Shown in pieces: positions 1 to 8,600 of a DNA stretch of 64,000 bases. Below the pieces are notes generated by a model. The model saw only the letters and a list, made by a program, of their open reading frames with translations. It was not told the DNA's origin and searched no databases. Positions within the stretch are counted from its first letter, which is position 1. The number at the start of each line of letters is the position of its first letter. The translations under genes and the position numbers were made by a program. The DNA is from Cronobacter universalis NCTC 9529 (lineage in GTDB: Bacteria; Pseudomonadota; Gammaproteobacteria; Enterobacterales; Enterobacteriaceae): positions 62,001 to 126,000 of the forward strand of contig NZ_CP012257.1 of NCBI RefSeq assembly GCF_001277175.1, written 5' to 3'.

Positions 1-41
1 CCTTTCAGCATTGACTGTTCGTGAATATAGAGATTGAAGTT

Positions 42-2180
42 ATGCTCAACCGAATCACCGTTCAGCTCCCGGTCGAGGGGCTGCTTTTCTGGAAACTCTC
101 CGGGCGCGAGGCGCTGTCGGAGCCGTTTATGTTCACCCTGACGCTGCTCGGCACCGATGCACGCGCCGACCGCAGCGCGCTGCTGGGCCAGCCGGTGACG
201 GTGACCATCCCGACCCAGGCGCTGATGACGCCGCGCTACCTCAACGGCAAGGTGACCCGCGTGGCGGTGAGCGCGGTGGAGCTCTCCGGCACCCGCTACG
301 CGGCCTATGAGCTGACGGTGGAGCCGGACCTGTGGCCGATGCAGCGCGACCGTAACCTGCGTATCTTCCAGGGGCAGACGGTGCCGCAGATAGTGAAAAC
401 CCTGCTCGGCGAGAGCCGGGTGAACATGGAAGAGCGTCTTTCCGGCAGCTACCGCGTCTGGGAATACTGCGTGCAGTACCAGGAGAGCAGCCTCGATTTC
501 ATCAGCCGCCTGCTGGAGCTGGAGGGCATCGCCTACCACTTCCGCCACGAGCAGGACCGCCACACGCTGGTGCTCACCGATGCCCCCGGCCAGTACGAGC
601 CGTTCCCGGGCTACGAGACCATTCCGTACCATGTGACCCCGTCCGGCGGTTCAACCGACGAAGAGGGTATCAGCCAGTGGGCGCTGGAGGACAGCGTGAC
701 GCCGGGCATCTACAGCCTCGACGACTACGACTTCCGCAAGCCGAACGCCTGGCTGTTCCAGGCGCGGCAGAACCCGCTGTCGCCGCAGCCGGGGAGCATT
801 GACGTCTACGACTGGCCGGGCCGTTTTGTGGAGCACGGCCACGGGGAGTTCTATGCCCGCATCCGCCAGGAGCGCTGGCAGGTGGAGCACCGCCAGACCC
901 AGGGCACCGCGACGGCGCTCGGTATCGCGCCGGGTCACACCTTTGTGCTGTGCAACGCCCCGTTCTTCGGCGATAACGGCGAATACCTCACCACCGTGGC
1001 GCATTACCGCTTTGAAGAGAACCGCTACGCCAGCGGGCCGGACAGCAACACCCTGCATGAAATCCGCTTTGAGGTGATACCGGCGGATGTGCCGTACCGC
1101 CCGGCGCAGAAGACGCCGTGGCCGCGCACCTACGGCCCGCAGACGGCGAAGGTGGTCGGCCCGCAGGGCGAGAGCATCTGGACCGACAAATATGGCCGCG
1201 TGAAGGTGAAGTTCCACTGGGACCGTCTGGGCAAGGGCGACGACACCAGTTCCAGCTGGGTGCGCGTCTCCAGCGCCTGGGCGGGCCAGGGCTTCGGTGG
1301 CGTGCAGATACCGCGCGTGGGCGACGAGGTGGTGGTGGACTTCATCAACGGCGACCCGGACCGCCCGCTGATAACGGGCCGCGTGTACAACGAGGCCAGC
1401 ATGCCGCCGTGGGCGCTGCCGGCGGCCGCGACGCAGATGGGTTTTTTAAGCCGCTCGAAGGACGGCTCGCCGGACAACGCCAACGCCCTGCGCTTTGAGG
1501 ACAAGGCGGGCGAGGAGCAGGTGTGGCTGCATGCTGAAAAGAACATGGATACCGAAATCGAGAACGATGAAACGCATTCGGTAGGCAGCAACCGCACCAA
1601 AACCATTGGCGCGAACGAAACCACGACGGTGAAGAAAAACCGCACGGAAACGGTCGTGGAAAATGAAACGATCACGGTGCACCAGAACCGCACAGAGACG
1701 GTGGATGGCAATGAAACCATCACGATTCATTCCAACCGTACCGAGACGGTCGATCAGAACGAAGACGTGCGTATCGGGCAAAACCAGAGCGTGACCGTCA
1801 ACGGCGCCCAGACGCTGCGCGTCGATAAGACCAAAACCGAAACCATCGCGCTCGCCTCCATGCTGAACGTTGGCCTCGCGCAAAACACCAATATTGGCGC
1901 AGCGTATGTGCTGAACGTCGGCGCAGGCTGGATGACCAACGTCGGCGCGATGCAGATGCATAACGTGGCGCTCAAATACTCGGTGAACTCCGGCAAAGAT
2001 CTCAGCCTGTCTGCGGGCACTACAGCAGATTTCAGCGCGGAAGACAAAATCACGCTGGTCTGCGGGGAGTCGATGATTGTGCTGGAACAGAACGGCACCA
2101 TTACGCTCAGCGCCAACAAAATCAAGATGGTCGGCGAGAAGGTCATCGACATCGACGGTACGGAAATCAATATCAACTGA
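42..2180 (+). CDS. vgrG: VgrG spike protein 1, type VI secretion
   Basis: Trimeric spike at the tip of the T6SS needle that carries effectors out of the cell. The first ~500 residues are the gp27/gp5-like VgrG body, including the OB-fold stretch around WTDKYGRVKVKFHWDR. From about residue 505 the tail differs from the second VgrG and becomes a run of 8-residue repeats (NRTETV/NETITV type), as expected of a triple-stranded beta-helix, followed by more beta-rich repeats. I chose ATG 42 (712 aa) because it matches the start supported in the second copy; a GTG at 21 in the same frame would add 7 residues. It heads a tight cluster: the DUF2169 gene starts 1 base after its stop. Function of the family is well known; that it carries the next effector is inferred from position. 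Confidence 0.95.
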   Translation: MLNRITVQLPVEGLLFWKLSGREALSEPFMFTLTLLGTDARADRSALLGQPVTVTIPTQALMTPRYLNGKVTRVAVSAVELSGTRYAAYELTVEPDLWPMQRDRNLRIFQGQTVPQIVKTLLGESRVNMEERLSGSYRVWEYCVQYQESSLDFISRLLELEGIAYHFRHEQDRHTLVLTDAPGQYEPFPGYETIPYHVTPSGGSTDEEGISQWALEDSVTPGIYSLDDYDFRKPNAWLFQARQNPLSPQPGSIDVYDWPGRFVEHGHGEFYARIRQERWQVEHRQTQGTATALGIAPGHTFVLCNAPFFGDNGEYLTTVAHYRFEENRYASGPDSNTLHEIRFEVIPADVPYRPAQKTPWPRTYGPQTAKVVGPQGESIWTDKYGRVKVKFHWDRLGKGDDTSSSWVRVSSAWAGQGFGGVQIPRVGDEVVVDFINGDPDRPLITGRVYNEASMPPWALPAAATQMGFLSRSKDGSPDNANALRFEDKAGEEQVWLHAEKNMDTEIENDETHSVGSNRTKTIGANETTTVKKNRTETVVENETITVHQNRTETVDGNETITIHSNRTETVDQNEDVRIGQNQSVTVNGAQTLRVDKTKTETIALASMLNVGLAQNTNIGAAYVLNVGAGWMTNVGAMQMHNVALKYSVNSGKDLSLSAGTTADFSAEDKITLVCGESMIVLEQNGTITLSANKIKMVGEKVIDIDGTEININ

Positions 2181-2181
2181 T

Positions 2182-3336
2182 ATGGAAAACTTCTCTAATC
2201 TCAGCGCCTTTCCGGCCATGCTGTTTGATTCGTTCGACCAGAACGATCACGGCTTCAGCACCGTTGTCGCAAGAGTCAGTTACGATCTTGATATCGCCAC
2301 GGGCGCGCTGACGCTGTGCGACGATCAGGGCGAACTTGTTGAACAGGATCTCCATTACGGCGAGCCGGGCTACAGCAGCGTCCGGTTTGAAAGCGATCTG
2401 GCGCCCTATAAACCCTGGATGGATGTCGTCATTAACGCCAGCGCCTGGGCGCCGCAGGATAAACCCGCGCGCAGCTTTACGGTGGGCGCGCAGATTGGCG
2501 ACACGACCCGCCTGTTACGCATTCACGGGCCGCGCGAGTGGTGGAACGTGATGGCAGGCTGGCGGCTGACCGATCCTGAACCCCTTCAGACGCTGGAGCT
2601 GCGCTACGAATATGCGGCGGGCGGGATGTATACGTTGCCGGACGATCAGGTGGTCGCAGCCCAGGAAAACACGGTCGGGATGGGCTGGTACCCGCGCGAG
2701 GTCAGAAAGCATCTGAAAAAAGACAGGCTGCCCGCCCCGCAGATTGAGTGGGTCACCCAGCCGGTGAAGAAGATTGACGACGCGGGCCTGGCCGCCGGGT
2801 TTGGATTCTATGGCCGCGGCTGGAAGGGGCGCATTGAGCACGCCGGTACCTATGACGAAAACTGGAAGCAGAACCGCCACCCTTTTTTGCCGAAGGACTT
2901 TCGCTTTGACTACTGGTGCGGCGCGCACCCGCTGTTGCAGTTCCCGCTGCCCGCGCCCTTAAGCGCGATACCGGTAACGCTGAAATATCTCATCTCTGCG
3001 CGTGAAAAAGCCGATCAGGAGATTCGCTTTCAGGTGCCGGTGGAAAGCCTGTTTGTTTTTATCATGACGCAGAAAGGGGCCGGGGTCGCGCAGGATATGA
3101 CGCTCGATACGCTAGTGGTGGACGTGCCCGCGCGTAAAGTGCATTGCAGCTATCGTACGGTAATCTCCGAGCTGATGGAGCCGGTGATGACCGAGCTGCG
3201 CTTTGTCGCGCGTGAAGAACGTCACGCGCAGGTCGCACGCGCGCGGCAACTGCTGGGCGATCGCGAGTCGGCAGACTTTTTGCCGCTGCCCCCGTCGCTG
3301 TTAAACCTGAAGGAAAAAAGAAGCGCGCATGGCTGA
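2182..3336 (+). CDS. DUF2169 family T6SS accessory (adaptor) protein
   Basis: A 384-residue cytoplasmic protein of the DUF2169 family, which is found between vgrG and genes for effectors with a DUF4150 PAAR-like domain and is thought to load such effectors onto VgrG. The N-terminus around MENFSNLSAFPAMLFDSFDQ and the pattern of a beta-rich body are typical. ATG 2182 directly follows the vgrG1 stop, so an upstream extension in the same frame inside vgrG1 is rejected. Its 3' end overlaps the next gene by 8 bases, which points to translational coupling with the effector. No signal peptide or membrane segment is seen. The adaptor role is family knowledge, the partner is inferred from position. 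Confidence 0.88.
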   Translation: MENFSNLSAFPAMLFDSFDQNDHGFSTVVARVSYDLDIATGALTLCDDQGELVEQDLHYGEPGYSSVRFESDLAPYKPWMDVVINASAWAPQDKPARSFTVGAQIGDTTRLLRIHGPREWWNVMAGWRLTDPEPLQTLELRYEYAAGGMYTLPDDQVVAAQENTVGMGWYPREVRKHLKKDRLPAPQIEWVTQPVKKIDDAGLAAGFGFYGRGWKGRIEHAGTYDENWKQNRHPFLPKDFRFDYWCGAHPLLQFPLPAPLSAIPVTLKYLISAREKADQEIRFQVPVESLFVFIMTQKGAGVAQDMTLDTLVVDVPARKVHCSYRTVISELMEPVMTELRFVAREERHAQVARARQLLGDRESADFLPLPPSLLNLKEKRSAHG

Positions 3337-4624
3337 GAACTTTGCCGCCCGTAAAAACGGGAAATATAAGCTGGTCTGCCTGGCCCCCGATATGTGCTTT
3401 ACTCCGGGCATCCAGCCGCCGGTGCCTTACCCGGTGACCGCCACGCTGGAACCCTCAAAAAGCACCGTTGATTCGGTGAATTTTGGCCGTAACCCCGCTT
3501 TTGTTTATAACCAGAGCTTTGTGCCAACCACCATTGGCGATGCGGCGGGACGCAATAAAGGCGTGGTCAGCGGTACGGTGGAGGGCGACTGCTGGTCGCT
3601 CGAACACAGCCCGGATACCAACGTCGGCGGGCGTCCACTTAACCGCGTACAGGATACGTTCGCCATGAACGGCAAAGCCAACGGCGGTCGTGGCGGAAAC
3701 TTCACTAAGAAAGAGACCTGGGAGCGGCGTAAGGCGCTTATCGCGAAAGGTAAACAGAGCAGTGACCCAAAAGCGCAGGCGGCGGCTCAGCGGCTTGAGC
3801 AGAATAACGTGGCGGTGGAGAAGGCGCGTCTGGCGGATTACGTGTATGAGCCCCGCGATCCGTCGAAACCGACTCCTGAGATCCCGGCAGGGTGGAAAGA
3901 TATCTCTAACGACCCGCAGGCGCTCGCGAAATATAACCTTTCGCCGAACGACTTACGTGCCAATGGCGCGCCGCAGTTTCGTGCGCGGATGTATGAGCCA
4001 GACGAAGCGGTGTTTGGCAAGGATATGAAACCTTCGGTGGTCTTTCGCGGCACGCAGTCGGGGCCGGACTGGGGCGTCAATGCCAAACAGGCGTTTGGTG
4101 TCAGCAACCCGTATTATAAAAAAGCAGTTGAAATTGGAGCTTCTCTGAAAAGATCTCCCGCGCCCGTTGACTGTGTCGGCCATTCCCTGGGCGGCGGGCT
4201 CGCCTCCGCCTGTTCGCGCGCCAGCAATAAGCCGGGCTGGACGTTCAACGCGGCGGGCCTTAACAGCGGAACGGTCGAGAAATACGGCGGCAAAGTGCTT
4301 GAGAAGAGCGTCACGTCAGAGAACATCAACGCTTACCGCGTTAAAGGCGAAGTGTTAACCGGCCTGCAGGAGCCAGGCGTGCTGGGCACGATAGGTGTGG
4401 TCGGGGCGCTGGGCGCACTGGGCGCAAAACTCGGCGGAGTGTTTGGCGGGATTATTGGCGCGGGCGTAGGGTTAGTTATTGCCGCGCTACCCGCAGCAGT
4501 GGGCATCAAACACGATATGTCGGGCGGCCAGGGCAACCCAATTAACCGCCATTTTATGAGCCAGGTCATTCCCTGTATCGAAGCAGAAAAAGCAGAGGAT
4601 GAGGCTATACTGATGGCTTTATAA
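3329..4624 (+). CDS. DUF4150 PAAR-like lipase effector of T6SS
   Basis: A 431-residue effector. Residues ~15-125 form a DUF4150 PAAR-like tip, with the usual CFTPGIQPPVPYP and NRVQDTFAMNGKANGG stretches. The C-terminal half has an alpha/beta-hydrolase nucleophile elbow, GHSLGGG, with Ser286 as predicted nucleophile, so it probably hydrolyses phospholipids in target cells (Tle class). Residues ~350-395 are an extreme Gly/Ala/Val stretch that could insert in a membrane. The Asp and His of the triad could not be assigned by eye. It is sandwiched between its likely adaptor (DUF2169, overlapping) and an ankyrin-repeat immunity protein, an order known for T6SS lipases. Which Tle family it belongs to is not determined. 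Confidence 0.85.
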   Translation: MAENFAARKNGKYKLVCLAPDMCFTPGIQPPVPYPVTATLEPSKSTVDSVNFGRNPAFVYNQSFVPTTIGDAAGRNKGVVSGTVEGDCWSLEHSPDTNVGGRPLNRVQDTFAMNGKANGGRGGNFTKKETWERRKALIAKGKQSSDPKAQAAAQRLEQNNVAVEKARLADYVYEPRDPSKPTPEIPAGWKDISNDPQALAKYNLSPNDLRANGAPQFRARMYEPDEAVFGKDMKPSVVFRGTQSGPDWGVNAKQAFGVSNPYYKKAVEIGASLKRSPAPVDCVGHSLGGGLASACSRASNKPGWTFNAAGLNSGTVEKYGGKVLEKSVTSENINAYRVKGEVLTGLQEPGVLGTIGVVGALGALGAKLGGVFGGIIGAGVGLVIAALPAAVGIKHDMSGGQGNPINRHFMSQVIPCIEAEKAEDEAILMAL

Positions 4625-4634
4625 GGAGAGCAGA

Positions 4635-5402
4635 ATGAAGACGTTCCGAAGGCTAATTTGCAGTCTCCTCGCAGGACTGGCACTCTTTTCTGTCGTAATA
4701 CCTGGTCATGGAAGTACAAATATGAAACAAGCAGCGCCGGAAGTTTATTTTAGCGGTACGCAATTACAGCTTGCTCAGGCCATTGCCGAGCATAATCTTT
4801 CCGAAGTAAAAGCATTAGCCAAAAGCACAAGCTTAAATAAACCTGGCAGTCAGGAAATGACATTGCTGATGTATGCGCTCTTAGAGGCGACCAATGGCGA
4901 TGCGACATCGCTGGAGATTGTGACGGCGCTTGTGAAAGCGGGCGCGGATCCGCTTCAGGAGATCCCGGATTTCGGCAGCCCGGCCGCCGTGATGGCAAGC
5001 TCCAACAACCCGGCCTATATCAAAGCGCTGATTGAAGGCGGCCTCAGCCCGAACGCCATGACCAACTACCAGCCTTTAATTTTTAATTCGGCTTCAGATA
5101 ACTCATTTTCCGTCATGAAATATCTACTATCGGCAGGGGCTGATGTTAATAAAACCGACAGTGCCGGGAAAACGGTATTAATGGTGGCATTAGCGGGCAT
5201 GGAGCTGGATCAGGTTGAATATTTACTCAATTATGGTGCCAATCCAAATATTGAAAACCAGAACGGCCTGAATTTTGGAAAGCTACTGGCTGACGCCATC
5301 GAGCGTGAAAAAGACAGTAATAAAAGAACGACGGATAAGCTAGAAGAGGTGCGTCAACTCGCTATTCGCAAGGGGTTACACTGGCCACCCGCTGCTGATT
5401 AA
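4635..5402 (+). CDS. Ankyrin-repeat immunity protein for the T6SS lipase
   Basis: A 255-residue protein with an N-terminal signal peptide (basic start, hydrophobic core LICSLLAGLALFSVV, predicted cleavage near GHG/S) and ankyrin repeats, clearest over residues ~145-225 with GADVNKTDSAGKTVLM and GANPNIENQNG. There is no lipobox, so it looks periplasmic. AAGGAG 6 bases before ATG 4635 supports this start. A second in-frame ATG at 4722 (Met30, just after the signal peptide) has GGAAG at 4710-4714, 7 bases upstream, so a cytoplasmic form lacking the signal could be made. Position directly after the lipase gene and the fold match immunity proteins of T6SS lipases; neutralisation itself is inferred. 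Confidence 0.8.
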   Translation: MKTFRRLICSLLAGLALFSVVIPGHGSTNMKQAAPEVYFSGTQLQLAQAIAEHNLSEVKALAKSTSLNKPGSQEMTLLMYALLEATNGDATSLEIVTALVKAGADPLQEIPDFGSPAAVMASSNNPAYIKALIEGGLSPNAMTNYQPLIFNSASDNSFSVMKYLLSAGADVNKTDSAGKTVLMVALAGMELDQVEYLLNYGANPNIENQNGLNFGKLLADAIEREKDSNKRTTDKLEEVRQLAIRKGLHWPPAAD

Positions 5403-5416
5403 TTTATTTTCTTACT

Positions 5417-5441
5417 CTATCGCTCCTGTCCGGGGGCGATA
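5417..5441 (+). terminator. Possible hairpin after lipase-immunity pair
   Basis: TATCGC at the left and GCGATA at the right pair around a GC-rich middle shortly after the immunity stop. It is followed by an AT-rich stretch rather than a clean T run, so it is only a weak terminator candidate. Confidence 0.35.
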
Positions 5442-5543
5442 TTTACTTTTGAGATGCGTCCGGTTCTGATAGGTATTTAATGCTAAATACCACCGTTTAC
5501 TATTATGCAAGGTAACGTTATTACCGGCACATTTTAAAAAGAT

Positions 5544-5581
5544 ATTATTGCGTTTATTGCGTTTATTGCGTAACGCAATAA
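5544..5581. repeat. 9-bp tandem repeat ending in a perfect inverted repeat upstream of rhs1
   Basis: Three near copies of TTTATTGCG run head to tail, and the last one forms a perfect palindrome TTATTGCG-TAA-CGCAATAA (5563-5581). It sits ~50 bases before the rhs1 start in the only AT-rich gap between the lipase module and rhs1. It may be an operator, an RNA hairpin or a recombination scar; the sequence does not decide. Confidence 0.6.
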
Positions 5582-5629
5582 ACCTGAACGCTTTTATTAA
5601 GAACACGCAATCCATCGCAGGGAATTTAC

Positions 5630-8600
5630 ATGGCGACAGGAAATACTATCGGTAAATTACAATATGCGCCAGCACCGAAAGGCAAGGTCGCGGCTGGCAG
5701 CGCTAACCCGCCTAAAAAGAAAAGCTGGTGGGGCGACTGGGGCGATATTGTCCATACCGGGCTGGATGTCTTAGGGGCGGTGCCGGTACTGGGCGTGGTG
5801 GCGGATGGCGCTAACGCGGCGATTTATGCCGCCGAAGGCGACTACGGCAACGCGGCGCTATCCGCGGCCTCCGCGGCGGCGAACTTCGTACCGGGCGGCG
5901 GCGCGGCGTTTAAAGCCGGTAAAATGGCGGTGAAAGCCGGTAAAGCGATAGAAGCGGCCAGCGCGACGAAAGGGCTGGTAAAAGAAACCGCGAAACTCGC
6001 CGAAAAATCCGCGTTTAAAGCGGAGAAAGCGGCAGCCAAAGCCGAAGGCAAAGCCGCCAAAGAAGGCGCGGAAGACGCGGTCAAAGCCAAAAAAGCGGGC
6101 AGCGAGAAGGGCGGCAGCGATAAAGGCAAGGCGAAAAAAGAGACCGAGCCGTGCAAAATCCCGAATACCGCCGCGGTCGAGCCGCTGGTCGGCAGCCCGG
6201 TCAACGCTATTCTGGGCATCAAAGTCCTGTTCGGTAATGAAGATAACGACTTTTCCTTCCCGGCATCCGTGCCGCTTAACTGGCAGCGGTATTACTTTTC
6301 CGATGAAATCGGCAACGGCTGGCTCGGGCAGGGGTGGTTTTTACCGCTGTCGCTGGAGGTTCGCGCGCAGGATGACATCCTGCTGTTTATCGATGAACAG
6401 GGGCGCGAAATCGAGTTCCCGTGGCCAGAGCCGGGCCACCCGCCGAGGCTGCACCGCTATGAACAGCTTTCGCTTTCGCAGCCACTGCCGGGCGAGTTCC
6501 GTATTTTTACCGCCGATGAAGCGCGCTGCTGGCATTTTACGCACCAGGCGCAGCCGGGCCGCTGGCTGCTCACGGCGATAAGCGACCGGCATGACAACCG
6601 CCTGACGCTGCACTACAACGCTCATCATCAGCCTGAACAGATAACCGACAGCGCCGGACGGCGTTTTATCGTTCATTTTGGCAGGCTCACGCTTGCGGAT
6701 AACGACACGGTTGAACGTATTGTCGGCGTCAGCGTCTGTCACCCCTCCGACCCGCTCAGCGCCGAAAGCCTGTGCCGCTATGACTATTCGCCGCAGGGCG
6801 ATCTCATCGCCGTCAGGAATGGCCTGGGCGAGGTGCTGCGCGAATTCCGTTACCGCAACCACATCATGGTGGCGCACCGCCGCGCTGGCGAAATGGAGTG
6901 TTTCTATCACTACGATAAACACGAGCCCTCCGGGAAAGTGCTGGCGCATCGCGACAGTCTCGGCGGCGAATGGCGGTTTGAATATGGCGCCGCCAGCACC
7001 ACGGTGACTGATGCATTAGGGCGCGTGACGCGGTACGAGTATGACGACAACCATGAGCTGCTGGCCTATCAGGACGCCGCTGGCGGCTATACCCGGTTCC
7101 GTCGCAACGTTCGCGGGCAAATGACGCAACTGACCGACCCGGCGGGCCGCGTCACGCGCTACCGTTACGATGAGCGCGGCAACTGTACCGCCGTGACCGA
7201 GCCGGACGGGCAGATGACGCGCATCGACTACCACGAGCGCTGGAACCTGCCGGTGCGCGTCACCGATATGCAGGGCGGCACGCGCGAATACGCCTATGAC
7301 GTCGCCGGTAACCTGATTCGTTTCATGGATGAGCTGGGTCGTATCACGGAATATAACCACGACGATCGCGGCAACCTGGTGCGCATTCGCGATGCGGCGT
7401 CGGGTATTCAGCGTCTCTCCTGGAACAGCGCCAACTTTCTTATCAGCCACACGGATTGTTCGGGGCGTACCACCACCTTCGGCTATGACAAATATGGCTG
7501 GCTCAAAGAGCAGATCGACGCGGCGGGCAACCGCACGCTGATAAACAACCGGCAGGATGGCCTGCCGCTGAGCATTGTTCACCCGGATGGCGCCACGGAG
7601 ACCTTTGAGTTTGACCGCTGGCAGCGCCTTACCGCCTGGCGCGACGCGCAGGGGCAGCTTACGCAATGGAAACTGGCGCCGGATGGCCTGCCGCTGGCGC
7701 GTATTGATGCGCTCGGGCATCAGGTGAAATATGAATATGATCTGGCGCGCCGTCTGACCACGCTGATCAATGAAAACGGCGCGCGTTATGAGATGGAATA
7801 TGACCTGCGCGACTCGCTCATCCGCGAGACCGGGTTTGACGGCTGCACCACCCGTTACCGCTATGACGCGGGCGGCTTCCCGACGGTGCGCGAGGAAGAA
7901 GGCAACGGAGACGGCACCGTCATCCGCACGCATTACCAGCGTGACGAGGCCGGGAGGCTGCTGGAAAAACTGGTCGCGCGCAGCGGCGAGGATCAGTGGC
8001 AGCGCACGCGTTACCGGTATGATTCCGTTGGGCGGCTGATTGCGGGCATCAACCACGGCGGCCGCGTGGAGCTGGAGTGGGACGCCGCCGGGCAACTGAC
8101 GCTCGAACGTAACCTTATTCGCGGCGTCAGCCACGAATTACGTCATCAGTATGACGAGCTCGGCAACCGCACCGTCACCACCCTGCCGGATGGCCGCGAG
8201 CTGAAAAACTTCTACTACGGCAGCGGCCACCGTATTCAGGTGAACCTCGGCAGCCGGGTTATCAGCGAAAGCGAGCGCGATGTGCTGCACCGGGAAGTTC
8301 GCCGCACGCAGGGCACCATCAGCAGCGAGTATGTCCATGATGAAATGGGGCGGCTGGTCAGCCAGCGCGCGGGGCGTAACGGGAAAATCGCGGTCGCGCG
8401 CGATTACGCCTGGCGGCGCGACGGCCAGCTGTTGCAGATGGTGGATAAATACACGGGCGAGCATCGCTACGACTACGATGCGCTGGGCCGCCTGACCCGC
8501 GCCCGCGAAGAGCATTTCGCTTTTGACCCGGCCCATAACCTCCTGAGCGACACCGGCGCGGCGCCGCTACACGACAACCGCCTGCGCGTGTATGAGGACA

